NCBI GenBank assembly: GCA_023657425.1
Contig: JAGTJW010000001.1
Location: forward strand, 930,001-994,000
Direction of reading: 5' to 3'
Source: Ideonella sp. WA131b
GTDB taxonomy: Bacteria > Pseudomonadota > Gammaproteobacteria > Burkholderiales > Burkholderiaceae_C
DNA: 64,000 nt
Part shown: positions 10,575-19,505 of the stretch, in pieces
Numbering within the stretch: position 1 is the stretch's first letter
Layout: each line of letters begins with the position of its first letter
Notes under the pieces: generated by a model
Told to the model about the DNA's origin: nothing
Seen by the model: the letters and a program-made list of their open reading frames with translations, nothing else
The model's database searches: none
Made by a program: the position numbers and the translations under genes

Positions 10575-12436
10575 GAGGCCTGAAGCGACGCGACACACTG
10601 GCGCTGGTCGGCGGCGCCGCCGGGCTGTCCGCAGGCCTGGGTGCGCTGGGCGCCCTGGGTGCAGGCCCGGCAGCGGCCCGGGTGGGATCGGCCCGCCGTG
10701 GCGCCACGGCGGACCAGCGCGTGCTGCGCTATGCCTTCCCAATTGCCGAGACCGGATTCGACCCGGCGCGCATCAACGACGTCTACTCGCGCACCGTCAC
10801 CGCACACATCTTCGAGGCGCTGTACACCTACGACCACCTGGCTCGCCCGCCGCGCGTGGTGCCGCTGACGGCCGCGGCAATGCCCGAGCACAGCGAGGAT
10901 TTCCGCACCTGGACCTACCGTGTTCGGCCGGGCATCTTCTTCGCCAGGGACCCGGCCTTCAAGGGCCAACCCCGGGAGCTGGTGGCCGAGGATTTCGCCT
11001 ACGCGCTGAAGCGCTACATGGACCCGGCCACCAAGAGCCCGCTGACGGCCAGCATCGCGAGCCTGAAACTGCTGGGCCTGAACGAGCTGCGCAAGCAGGC
11101 GCTGGACGGCAAGCAGCCTTTCAGCTACGACCGTCCGATCGAAGGCCTGCGTGCGCTGGACCGCTACACGCTGCAGTGCAGGCTGGCCGACCCGGACCCA
11201 CGCTTTTACGAGTACATGGCCACCAGCGACCTCTTCGGCGCCGTGGCGCGCGAGGTGGTGGAAGCCTACGGCGACAAGATCGCCGAGCATCCGGTGGGCA
11301 CCGGCCCCTTCAGGCTGGTGAGCTGGCGGCGCAGCTCGCAGATCGTGCTGGAGCGCAACCCCGACTACCGCGAGCGCCTGTGGGAAGCCCAGCCCGCCGC
11401 GGACGATGCCGAGGGCCAGGCCATCGCGGCCAAGCTGCGCGGCCGTCGCCTGCCGCTGCTGGACCGGGTGGAGATTTCCATCATCGAGGAAACGCAGCCG
11501 CGCTGGCTCAGCTTCGTCAACGGGCAGCAGAACCTGATCGACCGTGTGCCGCCGGACTTCATCAACGTGGCGATGCCCGGGCGCGCGGTGGCGCCGAACC
11601 TGGTCAAGCAGGGCATCCGCGGCAAGTTGACGCTGGTCAGCGACATCGTGCTGACCTACTTCAACATGGAAGACCCGGTGGTCGGCGGGCTGGAGCCGCA
11701 CAAGGTGGCGCTGCGCCGCGCGATCAGCCTGGGCACGGACATCGAGCGCGAGATCCGGCTGGCCCGGCGCGGCATGGCGATCCCGGCACAGAGCCCGGTG
11801 CTGCCGCACCTCAGCGGCTACGACCCGGCCTTCAAGAGCGAGGCCAGTGAATACAACCCGTCGCGCGCGAAGGCCCTGCTCGAACTGCACGGCTGGCGCG
11901 ACCGCAACGGCGACGGCTGGCGTGAGCAGCCCGACGGCAGCCCGCTGCGGCTGCGCCTGGCCACACAGCCGGACCAGACCAGCCGCCAGCTCGACGAGCT
12001 GTGGAAACGCAACATGGACGCCATCGGCATCCGCATCGAGTTCCAGACCGCGAAGTGGCCCGAGAACCTGAAGGCCGCGCGCGCCGGCAACCTGCAGATG
12101 TGGGGCGTGGGCAGCAGCGCCAGCGGCGGCGACGGCCTGGGCATGCTGACGCGCTACCACGGCCCGCAGGCCGGCAACCAGAACCTGGCACGCTTCCGCT
12201 TCCAGCCCTTCGACGAGATCCACGAGCGCATGAAGGTGCTGCCCGACGGCCCCGAGCGGCTGGCGCTGTTCGAGCAGGCCAAGCGCATCGCCATCGCCTA
12301 CATGCCCTACAAGCTGCACTGCCACCGCTTCGTGGCCGACATGATGTGGCCCGAGGTGCAGGGCTACCGTCGGCCGGTCTACTGGAACGAGTGGTGGCAC
12401 ATGATCGACGTGGACCCGGCGCTGGCGCAAGCCTGA
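10571..12436 (+). CDS. ABC transporter substrate-binding protein, family 5 (copy 3)
   Basis: A 621-residue third paralogue. GTG 10571 overlaps the stop of copy 2 (GTGA), implying translational coupling; a CTG at 10580 aligns with the ATG of the remnant at 12486. Unlike copies 1 and 2, its N-terminus has an RRD-type twin-arginine-like signal (KRRDTLALVGGAAGLSAG), so it may use Tat. The body carries the same IAETGFDPARINDVYSRTV, SIIEETQPRWL and DRNGDGW (residue 444) segments. It ends MIDVDPALAQA at 12436, followed by a collapsed fourth copy. Confidence 0.85.
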   Translation: MRGLKRRDTLALVGGAAGLSAGLGALGALGAGPAAARVGSARRGATADQRVLRYAFPIAETGFDPARINDVYSRTVTAHIFEALYTYDHLARPPRVVPLTAAAMPEHSEDFRTWTYRVRPGIFFARDPAFKGQPRELVAEDFAYALKRYMDPATKSPLTASIASLKLLGLNELRKQALDGKQPFSYDRPIEGLRALDRYTLQCRLADPDPRFYEYMATSDLFGAVAREVVEAYGDKIAEHPVGTGPFRLVSWRRSSQIVLERNPDYRERLWEAQPAADDAEGQAIAAKLRGRRLPLLDRVEISIIEETQPRWLSFVNGQQNLIDRVPPDFINVAMPGRAVAPNLVKQGIRGKLTLVSDIVLTYFNMEDPVVGGLEPHKVALRRAISLGTDIEREIRLARRGMAIPAQSPVLPHLSGYDPAFKSEASEYNPSRAKALLELHGWRDRNGDGWREQPDGSPLRLRLATQPDQTSRQLDELWKRNMDAIGIRIEFQTAKWPENLKAARAGNLQMWGVGSSASGGDGLGMLTRYHGPQAGNQNLARFRFQPFDEIHERMKVLPDGPERLALFEQAKRIAIAYMPYKLHCHRFVADMMWPEVQGYRRPVYWNEWWHMIDVDPALAQA

Positions 12437-12485
12437 CGGCGCCCGGCGCGCAGCGACCCCGCACCGCCTGCGGCAACCACGGACG

Positions 12486-12591
12486 ATGAAGCGCCGCGAC
12501 ACGCTGGCCCTGGGTGCGCGGCTGGCTGCGGCACCCGCTGCAGGAGCTGCGGTTCCTGCACGCGGACATTCAGACGGACCCCGAGCGATGA
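12486..12591 (+). pseudogene. Collapsed remnant of a fourth substrate-binding protein gene
   Basis: The ATG at 12486 opens MKRRDTLALGA, nearly identical in DNA to the start of copy 3 (24 of 28 bases by eye from 10580). In the next frame, codons from 12505 read WPWVRGWLRHPLQELRFLHA then DIQTDPER and stop at 12589-12591. This resembles the family C-terminus (PWVTGYHRNIFVRDFWKYLDI in copy 2). The middle of the gene, about 1.8 kb, would have been lost, leaving the two ends in different frames. The stop overlaps the ATG of the next gene (ATGA), the spacing expected if the original gene was coupled to it. The N-terminal part is clear; the C-terminal part is inference. Confidence 0.5.
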
Positions 12592-14690
12592 CGACTGCAC
12601 TGCCCGTTCCCCGACTCACCCGCTACCGCGCCTGGCTGGCCGCCGAGCACGGCCTGCGCTTCGACGACTACGAATCGCTCTGGCGCTGGAGCACCACCGA
12701 GCTCGACGCCTTCTGGGGCTCGCTGTGGCGCTGGTTCGACATCGAGTCGCCCACGCCGACCGCGCCCGGCGCGGCCGTGCTGGCCGACGCGCGCATGCCC
12801 GGCGCGGTGTGGTTCCCCGGCACGCAGCTGAGCTTCGTGCGGCAGGTGCTGCGCCACGGCCCCGCGGCGCACGCGGCCGGCCACCCGGCCGTGGTGTGGC
12901 ACACCGAGCAGATGGCCGAGATCGGCTCGGCGCCGGCCGAGCTGCCCTGGCCCGAGCTGCAGCGCCGGGTGGCGGTGTTCGCCACCCGGCTGCGCGCGGC
13001 CGGCGTGCAGCGCGGCGACCGCGTCTGCGCCATCCTGCCCAACCGGCCCGAGGCCATCGTGGCCTTCCTGGCCACCGCCAGCCTGGGCGCCATCTGGAGC
13101 ATCTGCAGCCCCGACATGGGCCCGGTGGCCGTGCTCGACCGCTTCCGCCAGATCGAGCCCGTGGTGCTGGTGGCGACCGACGGCCAGGTGTGGGGCGGCG
13201 TGGCGAGCGACCGCCGTGCCGTGCTGCACGAGGTGCTGGCCGGGCTGCCCAGCGTGCGCCACCTCGTCTTCCAGGCCGACGTCGACCCCGGCGCCGACGC
13301 GGCGGACTTCGCGGCGCCGCACCGCCGCGCGCACCGCTGCGCCGACTGGACCGCGGGCGAGCCACCCGCCGGCTGGGCGCCCGAGTGGCTGCCCTTCGAC
13401 CACCCGCTGTGGATCGTCTACAGCAGCGGCACCACCGGCCTGCCCAAGCCCATCGTGCACGGCCACGGCGGCGTGATGCTCGAGATGATGAAGGGCGGCG
13501 CCCTGCACAACGACGTCGCGCCCAGCGTCGAGTTCGGCGAGCGCTTCCACTGGTTCAGCAGCACCGGCTGGATCATGTGGAACGCGCAGCTGGGCGCGCT
13601 GCTGGGCGGCACCACCGTCTGCCTGTACGACGGCAACCCGGGCGGCCCCGTGGCGGGCAGCGGCCGGCCGGCCGACTGGGGCACGCTGTGGCGCTTTGCC
13701 GCGGCGGCGGGCGTCACCTGGTTCGGTGCCGGCGCGGCGTTCTATGCCAGCTGCCTGAAGGCCGGCGTGGTGCCGCAACAGCAGGCCGACCTGTCGCGCC
13801 TGCGTGCCGTGGGCAGCACCGGCAGCCCGCTGTCGGACGAGGCCTACGCCTGGCTGTGGGCGCACATGCCGCGGCCCGGCGGCCAGCGCATGTGGATCAA
13901 CCCGATCAGCGGCGGCACCGACTTCGCCGGTGCTTTCGTCGCCGGCAACCGCGAGCTGCCGGTGCACCAGGGGCAGATGCAGTGCCGCAGCCTGGGCGCC
14001 GCGGTCGAGGCCTGGAGCGAGGACGGCCGGCCCCTGCTGGGCGAGGTGGGCGAGCTGGTGTGCACGAAGCCGATCCCGTCGATGCCGCTGTACTTCTGGG
14101 GCGACGAAGGCGGCCGCCGTTACCACGACAGCTACTTCGACATGTTCCCCGGGGCACCCGGTCGGTCTCCCGTCTGGCGCCATGGCGACTGGATCCGCCT
14201 CGTGCCGCACCCGGAAGACGGCGCCGTGGGCGCGGTGATCTACGGCCGCAGCGACGCCACCATCAACCGCCACGGCATCCGCATGGGCACGGCCGAGCTG
14301 TACCGCGCCGTCGAGGCCGAGCCCGAGGTGCTGGACAGCCTGGTGGTGGACCTGGAGTTCCTGGGCCGCGAGAGCTGGATGCCCCTGTTCGTGGTGCTGC
14401 GCGAGGGGCTGGTGCTCGACGAGGCGCTGGTGGCGCGGCTGAAGGGCGCCATCCGCACGGCACTGTCGGCGCGCCACGTGCCCAACGAGATCGTGCAGGT
14501 GGCGGCCATCCCGCGCACGCTGTCCGGCAAGAAGATGGAGCTGCCGGTGAAGAAGCTGCTGCTCGGCGCCGACCCGGCCCGGGTGATGAACCGCGACGCG
14601 ATGGCCAATGCCGAGTGCGTGGCCTGGTTTGTGGCCTACGCCGGGCGGCTGGGCGCGGGGGGTCGGCCTGGGCCCGCCCTGGGCGGGTGA
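12588..14690 (+). CDS. Acetoacetate-CoA ligase
   Basis: A 700-residue cytosolic adenylate-forming enzyme that activates acetoacetate (and likely other 3-oxo acids) with ATP and CoA. Family marks are the N-terminal RYRAWLAAEHGLRFDDYESL segment, the phosphate-binding loop YSSGTTGLPKPIVHGHGG (about 285-302), the FHWFSSTGWIMWN segment and the catalytic-lysine region LSGKKMELPVKK near 650. The start ATG 12588 sits in an ATGA overlap with the collapsed binding-protein remnant; the same frame is open back to 12486, so a 34-residue extension is possible but lacks homology. Its link to the ABC locus suggests the imported compound may be degraded to an acetoacetate-like acid. Confidence 0.88.
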   Translation: MTTALPVPRLTRYRAWLAAEHGLRFDDYESLWRWSTTELDAFWGSLWRWFDIESPTPTAPGAAVLADARMPGAVWFPGTQLSFVRQVLRHGPAAHAAGHPAVVWHTEQMAEIGSAPAELPWPELQRRVAVFATRLRAAGVQRGDRVCAILPNRPEAIVAFLATASLGAIWSICSPDMGPVAVLDRFRQIEPVVLVATDGQVWGGVASDRRAVLHEVLAGLPSVRHLVFQADVDPGADAADFAAPHRRAHRCADWTAGEPPAGWAPEWLPFDHPLWIVYSSGTTGLPKPIVHGHGGVMLEMMKGGALHNDVAPSVEFGERFHWFSSTGWIMWNAQLGALLGGTTVCLYDGNPGGPVAGSGRPADWGTLWRFAAAAGVTWFGAGAAFYASCLKAGVVPQQQADLSRLRAVGSTGSPLSDEAYAWLWAHMPRPGGQRMWINPISGGTDFAGAFVAGNRELPVHQGQMQCRSLGAAVEAWSEDGRPLLGEVGELVCTKPIPSMPLYFWGDEGGRRYHDSYFDMFPGAPGRSPVWRHGDWIRLVPHPEDGAVGAVIYGRSDATINRHGIRMGTAELYRAVEAEPEVLDSLVVDLEFLGRESWMPLFVVLREGLVLDEALVARLKGAIRTALSARHVPNEIVQVAAIPRTLSGKKMELPVKKLLLGADPARVMNRDAMANAECVAWFVAYAGRLGAGGRPGPALGG

Positions 14691-14849
14691 CGAAGGCTTG
14701 CGGCAGCGGGACCGCGCCTCGGGCCGGGCGGCAGAGGCGATGTCAGGCTGACGGCCCAATGTGATGCCCTCCGCGGCTACGCGGCGGAGCCCCTCTTGCG
14801 CAGGCTTGCGCCGACAGTTGAAGAGGCTCAGGCGAACGCCCGCCTGGCA

Positions 14850-14872
14850 GGCTCGGGTTGATGGCCCGAGCC
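14850..14872. terminator. Bidirectional terminator candidate
   Basis: An 8-bp perfect stem GGCTCGGG / CCCGAGCC with a 7-base loop lies between the converging acetoacetate-CoA ligase and carotenoid oxygenase genes. It lacks a strong U-tract on either strand. The surrounding 190 bases contain two further small GC hairpins (around 14770-14815) and no credible gene. Confidence 0.45.
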
Positions 14873-14887
14873 CAGTGGGCCGCGATG

Positions 14888-16405
14888 TCAGGCCGCCGCG
14901 AAGTTGCCGTGGAATCCCAGCGGCAGCGCATAGGGCAGCACGGCCTGGGCCACCGGGCCGTCTTCGACGCGCGCGGCATCGAGAAGGTTCAGCACCGTGG
15001 CCTGGCGCTTCGCGTCGAAGGTGGTGCCCAGCAGCCAGGCGTCGAGCTCGCCGCGGCCCCCGGGCTTGGGCACGAACACGTGTTCCTCGGCGATGGCGTT
15101 GCGGCCGTAGTCGAAGCGGCGCGTGCGGCCCGTGGCGGTGTCGAGCAGCTGCACGCCGTGGAAGACCGACAGCGCGCGCGGCGCGCCCCAGTCGGCGGCG
15201 AACACGATGTGGCGCGCCGCCTCGCCCACGCGCTGCGGGTGGATGCGCGGGAACTCCACGCCGCCCTCGCTGCCCGGCAGGCGCTCCACGCGCGCGCGGC
15301 CGGTGGTCATGTCCAGGCGCGCCAGGCACACCTCGGCCGGCCCGTCGTCGTGCGGCCGCCCGGCCATCAGCGCCACGGCGCCCTCGTCCATGAAGCGCGC
15401 ATCGGCCGCGCCCACGTAGCTGAGCACGATCTCGCCGTCGGCCGTCTCGTGCGCGTTGCCGATGTGGAACAGCATCTGCGGCGGCAGCTCGAACACGCGC
15501 TGCGTCGTCACGTCGTCCTTCTGCATCACCAGCACGCGCAGCGGCTCACCGGGGCTCATGGCAAAGCGGCGGCGGCCGCCCTCGGTGGGGGCCCTGAAGT
15601 CCAGCTTCAGGGGCGGCAGTGGCAGCACGAGGTGGCGCGCCGTGACGGCCATGTCGTGCGCCATGCCACCCGGAAACGGCGAGGCCGTGAGCTGCACCTT
15701 CACGAGGCGGCCGTCGGGGGCGATGTGCCAGGTGACGATCCGGTCGCCCACGTTGCCGATGTTCCACAGGTGGCCCTGGGCATCGAGCTTGGGGTGGGCC
15801 GAGAACGGCACCTGGGCGAGCTCAGGCCGCCAGGCCACGGGGCCCTGGGTGGACAGATCCTCCGGGCTCAGGCCGTAGGCCGAGCCGCCTTCCCACATCG
15901 CCAGCACGCGGCCGGCGTGCTCGATGGCGCTGGTGTTGGCGCTGTTGAAGCTGTCGGGCCCGCCCGCGGGCGGCTGGCCCGGGAAGGACGTGCCCAGCGC
16001 ATTGACGACGAAGCGGCCCGCGGCCTGCTCCTGGCGCAGCTTGACGGTGCGCACCAGCCGCCCGCGGTGCACGACGCGGCCGTCGCCGATGCGGAACTGC
16101 TGCACCATGCCGTCGCCGTCGAACCAGTGGTGGTAGCGCTGGCCGCCGCGCTGCAGCAGCGCCGGGCCGTTGCGGTAGAAGCGGCCGCGCAGCGCGGCCG
16201 GCCAGCGGCCGATGAGCTGCGCCTCGGCGTCGCGGTCGCCGGTGCGGTCGTCCACGCCGAGCAGCGGCGTGAGCAGCGGCTGCTTCGCGGCGGCCGCGGC
16301 AAAGTCGGCGGCGCTCGCCGCCGCGCGGGCCTCGCGGCCCAGCAGCAGCGCCGGTGCGGTGGCGGCGGCCAGCACCGCCTGGATCAGCCCGCGCCGCGTG
16401 CTCAC
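14888..16405 (-). CDS. Carotenoid oxygenase (RPE65/lignostilbene dioxygenase family)
   Basis: A 505-residue Fe(II) dioxygenase of the carotenoid-cleavage family. All four iron-binding histidines are visible: H204 (AHPK), H250 (AHDMAVT), H314 (LFHIGNAHE) and H499 (GFHGNF at the very C-terminus). Family landmarks YHHWFDGDGMV and MWEGG are present. The N-terminus TRRGLIQAVLAAATAPALLLG looks like a Tat signal, so the enzyme may be exported, which is less usual. The start is GTG 16405, overlapping the stop of the upstream DUF2141 gene (GTGA). The substrate may be an apocarotenoid or a stilbene; the sequence does not decide. Confidence 0.85.
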   Translation of the reverse strand: MSTRRGLIQAVLAAATAPALLLGREARAAASAADFAAAAAKQPLLTPLLGVDDRTGDRDAEAQLIGRWPAALRGRFYRNGPALLQRGGQRYHHWFDGDGMVQQFRIGDGRVVHRGRLVRTVKLRQEQAAGRFVVNALGTSFPGQPPAGGPDSFNSANTSAIEHAGRVLAMWEGGSAYGLSPEDLSTQGPVAWRPELAQVPFSAHPKLDAQGHLWNIGNVGDRIVTWHIAPDGRLVKVQLTASPFPGGMAHDMAVTARHLVLPLPPLKLDFRAPTEGGRRRFAMSPGEPLRVLVMQKDDVTTQRVFELPPQMLFHIGNAHETADGEIVLSYVGAADARFMDEGAVALMAGRPHDDGPAEVCLARLDMTTGRARVERLPGSEGGVEFPRIHPQRVGEAARHIVFAADWGAPRALSVFHGVQLLDTATGRTRRFDYGRNAIAEEHVFVPKPGGRGELDAWLLGTTFDAKRQATVLNLLDAARVEDGPVAQAVLPYALPLGFHGNFAAA

Positions 16406-16854
16406 GTCGACATCCTCACCACGATGACGCTGCCGTCGAGCTTGACGCGGCCCGTCTCCCAGCTCGGGCCGAAGGTGCCCGGCGTGCCCGACGAGCCCCA
16501 GGGCTCGGTGGGCAGGCCCACGATGTTGGCGCCCATGCGGCCGTCGCTGTCCAGGTCCTGGAACAGCGTCAGCGCCACCTCGGTGCTGCCGGCCATGCCG
16601 CAGAGCTGGAAGCGCATCGTGGCGCCCTCGCCCGCCGGCAGGCGGAGCTGGGCCAGCGGCTTCTTGCGGTAGCTGTCGGCGCTGCCGAAGGCGGCCACCA
16701 TGAGCTGGCCCTGGTTCGGGCGCACGTTCTGCACCTCCACGGTGGCGCAGCCGTCCTGCGCCTGCGCGGGCGGCGCGGTGGCCAGCAGCGCGGCGCCCAG
16801 CAGCGACAGCGCGGCGGTGGAGATCACGGCGGACAGGGCGGCGGCGGACTTCAT
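16402..16854 (-). CDS. DUF2141 domain secreted protein
   Basis: A 150-residue exported protein: a Sec signal ending AQAQ, then the DUF2141 beta-sandwich with 'VEVQNVRPNQGQLMVAAFGS', an NxxGD-like FQDLDSDGRMGANIVGLPTE segment and GPSWE near the end. DUF2141 proteins are small periplasmic proteins often coded near carotenoid genes; their role is unknown. GGAG six bases upstream favours ATG 16854 over the in-frame ATG 16866. The coding overlap with the carotenoid oxygenase indicates the two are made together. Confidence 0.82.
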   Translation of the reverse strand: MKSAAALSAVISTAALSLLGAALLATAPPAQAQDGCATVEVQNVRPNQGQLMVAAFGSADSYRKKPLAQLRLPAGEGATMRFQLCGMAGSTEVALTLFQDLDSDGRMGANIVGLPTEPWGSSGTPGTFGPSWETGRVKLDGSVIVVRMST

Positions 16855-16987
16855 GCGGGGCTCCATCGGGTGTTGATGGACGACATCGTGGCCCGGGCGC
16901 CGGCCGCCCGCCGCCGTGCCGCGACGGACGTACGGCCCTCGTCGCGAAACGCCGCCTCCGCGGCGCGAACGGCGCCCGCGCGGCGCC

Positions 16988-18085
16988 TCAGTCGGCCGTG
17001 CGCACCGGCACGCGCGGCGCCACCGCGCACATCAGCTCGTAGCCGATGGTGCCGGCGGCGTGCGCCACCTCGTCGATGGCCAGCACCGCGCCGCCCGGCC
17101 CGCGGCCCCACAGCGTGACGCTGCTGCCGATGCCGGCCCCGGGGCAGGTGCTCAGGTCCACGGCCAGCATGTCCATCGACACCCGGCCCACGGTGCCCGT
17201 GCGCACGCCGTCCACCAGCACCGGCGTGCCCGTGCCGGCGTGGCGCGGGTAGCCGTCGGCGTAGCCGCAGGCGGCGATGCCGATGCGCTGGGCACGCTCG
17301 GCGGTGTAGCGGCTGCCATAGCCCACGGTGTCGCCGGCCTGCAACTGCTGGGTGGCGATGAGCCGCGTGTGCAGCGTCATCGCGGGCTGCAGGTCCCAGT
17401 CGGCAAAGCTGCGCTCGGGAAAGTCCGGCGCGCTGCCGTAGCTCAGCACGCCCGCACGCACCCAGTCGTTGTGCAGCCCCGCGTGCGCGCCGTGGCGCAG
17501 GATGGCCGCGCTGTTGGACAGGCTGCGCTCGCCCGGCAGATCGGCCGTCACCTCGGCGAACGCAGCGAGCTGGTGGGCGATGCCCCGCGGCGCGTCGGCA
17601 TCGGCGAAGTGCGTCATCAGGCTCACCTCGTCCACCTGCGGCAGCGCGTTCAGCCGCGCCCAGGCGCTGCGATAGGCCTGCGGCGCGAAGCCCAGACGGT
17701 TCATGCCGCTGTTCATCTTGAGGAACACGCGGTGCGGCTCGTGCGTCTTGTGCGCGGCCAGCCAGTTGATCTGCTCGCTGCAGTGCACCACGTGCCACAG
17801 GCCCAGGCGCGAGCACAGCTCCAGGTCGCGCGGCTCGAAGCAGCCCTCCAGCAGCAGCACCGGCCCGCGCCAGCCGCACCCGCGCAGGCGCTCGGCCTCG
17901 GCCAGGTCGAGCAGCGCAAAGCCGTCGGCGGCCTTGAGCCCCTCGAAGCTGCGTTCGATGCCGTGACCATAGGCGTTGGCCTTGACCACCGCCCACACCC
18001 GCGCGCCGGCGGCCTGGCGCCGTGCGACGGCCAGGTTGTGGGCCAGTGCGGGCGGGTGCACGAGGGCTTCGATGGGGCGGGGCAT
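16988..18085 (-). CDS. alr: Alanine racemase
   Basis: A 365-residue PLP enzyme that interconverts L- and D-alanine for peptidoglycan. The PLP lysine lies in [10 protein letters not shown] (K35), the fold-III barrel follows, and the C-terminal beta domain has CGYADGYPR and GRVSMDM. ATG 18085 gives the standard start [18 protein letters not shown]; an in-frame ATG at 18112 adds nine unconserved residues. It is divergent from lplT across about 140 bases. Whether it is the biosynthetic (Alr) or catabolic (DadX) copy cannot be told. Confidence 0.92.
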   Translation of the reverse strand: MPRPIEALVHPPALAHNLAVARRQAAGARVWAVVKANAYGHGIERSFEGLKAADGFALLDLAEAERLRGCGWRGPVLLLEGCFEPRDLELCSRLGLWHVVHCSEQINWLAAHKTHEPHRVFLKMNSGMNRLGFAPQAYRSAWARLNALPQVDEVSLMTHFADADAPRGIAHQLAAFAEVTADLPGERSLSNSAAILRHGAHAGLHNDWVRAGVLSYGSAPDFPERSFADWDLQPAMTLHTRLIATQQLQAGDTVGYGSRYTAERAQRIGIAACGYADGYPRHAGTGTPVLVDGVRTGTVGRVSMDMLAVDLSTCPGAGIGSSVTLWGRGPGGAVLAIDEVAHAAGTIGYELMCAVAPRVPVRTAD

Positions 18086-18224
18086 GGCGTCACAAGGGCG
18101 TGGAACCCCCATGCTATAACCCGCCCGCCTTCAGGGCCGGGCGACGCTTCCGGACCGGCGACGACACGGAGACATCGGCGAGAGCCGCCTGCATCATGGC
18201 GGCGCCAGCGCGGCGCGCGACACG

Positions 18225-19502
18225 ATGAAAAAAGGCTTCTCGACCATCATGTCGGCGCAGTTCTTCAGCTCGCTGGCCGACAACGCGTTGCTGGTGGCGG
18301 CCGTGGAGCTGCTGCGCACGGCCCAGGCCCCGGCCTGGCAGGTGCCGGCGCTGGCGCCGATGTTCGCGTTCTTCTACGTCGTGCTCGCGCCTTTTGTCGG
18401 GGCCTTCGCCGACAGCATCCCCAAGGGCCGGGTGATGTTCATCAGCAACGCATTCAAGATCGTGGGCTGCCTGATGATGCTGTTCGGCAGCCACCCGCTG
18501 CTGGCCTACGCGGTGGTGGGGCTGGGCGCGGCGGCGTATTCGCCGGCCAAGTACGGCATCCTCACGGAGCTTCTGCCGCCCTCGCAGCTGGTCAAGGGCA
18601 ACGGCTGGATCGAGGGCCTCACGGTGGGCTCCATCGTGCTGGGCATCCTGCTGGGCGGGCAGCTCATCGGCCCGCACATCTCGCCGCTGCTGCTGGGGCT
18701 GGATCTGCCGCTCGTCGACACCGCCATCGACACCGGCCCCGAGGCCGCCATCTGCGTGATCGTGCTGCTGTACCTGGCAGCCACGGGCTTCAACCTGTAC
18801 ATCCCGCGCACCGGGGCGCCGCTGATCCCGATGGACGGCGTGCTGCACCTGGTGAAGGACTTCTCGCGCTGCAACAGCCGGCTGTGGGCCGACAAGCTGG
18901 GCCAGATCTCGCTGGCCACCACCACGCTGCTGTGGGGCATCTTCGGCAACCTGCGGCTGATCGTGTTCGCCTGGGCCGCGGCGGCGCTGGGCTACACCAC
19001 GGCGCAGGCCTCCAACCTGGCCGGCGTGGTGGTGATCGGTTCGGTGGTGGGCGCCGTGGTGGCCAGCTTCATCACCAAGCTCGACCGCGCCACCAACGTC
19101 ATCCCGCTGGCCATCAGCGTGGGCTTCCTGATGATCGGGCTGGTCTACATCCACACGCTGGCGCAGGCGGTGCCCTTCCTCATCGTGATGGGGGCGATCT
19201 GCGGCTTTCTCATCGTGCCCATGAACGCGCTGCTGCAGCACCGCGGCCACAACCTGATGGGCGCCGGCCGCTCGATCGCGGTGCAGAACTTCAACGAGCA
19301 GGCCTGCATCCTGGGCCTGGGCGCGCTGTACGTGGTGATGACGCGCTTCGGGTTGTCGGCCTTCGGCGCCATCTTCGTGTTCGGCTTGCTGGTGGCCGTG
19401 ACGATGGAGCTGATCCGGCGCTGGCACCGTCACAACACGGTGCAGCACGCCGACGAGGTCGAGCGCCTGCTGGACATGGCGCGCACGGACAGGCACCACT
19501 AG
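18225..19502 (+). CDS. lplT: Lysophospholipid transporter LplT
   Basis: A 425-residue MFS protein with about 12 transmembrane helices that flips lysophospholipids across the inner membrane for re-acylation. The start MKKGFSTIMSAQFFSSLADN and the segments AYSPAKYGILTELLPP and NGWIEGLTVGSIVLG are characteristic. In enterobacteria the partner acyltransferase (Aas) is adjacent; here it is not, and the next gene is a DMT exporter 3 bases on. Confidence 0.9.
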   Translation: MKKGFSTIMSAQFFSSLADNALLVAAVELLRTAQAPAWQVPALAPMFAFFYVVLAPFVGAFADSIPKGRVMFISNAFKIVGCLMMLFGSHPLLAYAVVGLGAAAYSPAKYGILTELLPPSQLVKGNGWIEGLTVGSIVLGILLGGQLIGPHISPLLLGLDLPLVDTAIDTGPEAAICVIVLLYLAATGFNLYIPRTGAPLIPMDGVLHLVKDFSRCNSRLWADKLGQISLATTTLLWGIFGNLRLIVFAWAAAALGYTTAQASNLAGVVVIGSVVGAVVASFITKLDRATNVIPLAISVGFLMIGLVYIHTLAQAVPFLIVMGAICGFLIVPMNALLQHRGHNLMGAGRSIAVQNFNEQACILGLGALYVVMTRFGLSAFGAIFVFGLLVAVTMELIRRWHRHNTVQHADEVERLLDMARTDRHH

Positions 19503-19505
19503 CCG

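Noticed and set aside
8664-10742. 692-codon minus-strand open frame over binding-protein copy 2
   Set aside because: The same antisense pattern recurs over copies 1 and 3, showing that it comes from shared codon use and not from a gene.
14757-14816. Second copy of the mosaic repeat seen at 4534
   Set aside because: Small hairpins such as CTCCGC/GCGGAG are similar in style, but the sequence does not align with the 4534-4613 element beyond short GC-rich words.
12570-15329. 919-codon minus-strand open frame
   Set aside because: It is antisense to the acetoacetate-CoA ligase, whose motifs are intact; the reverse frame has none.
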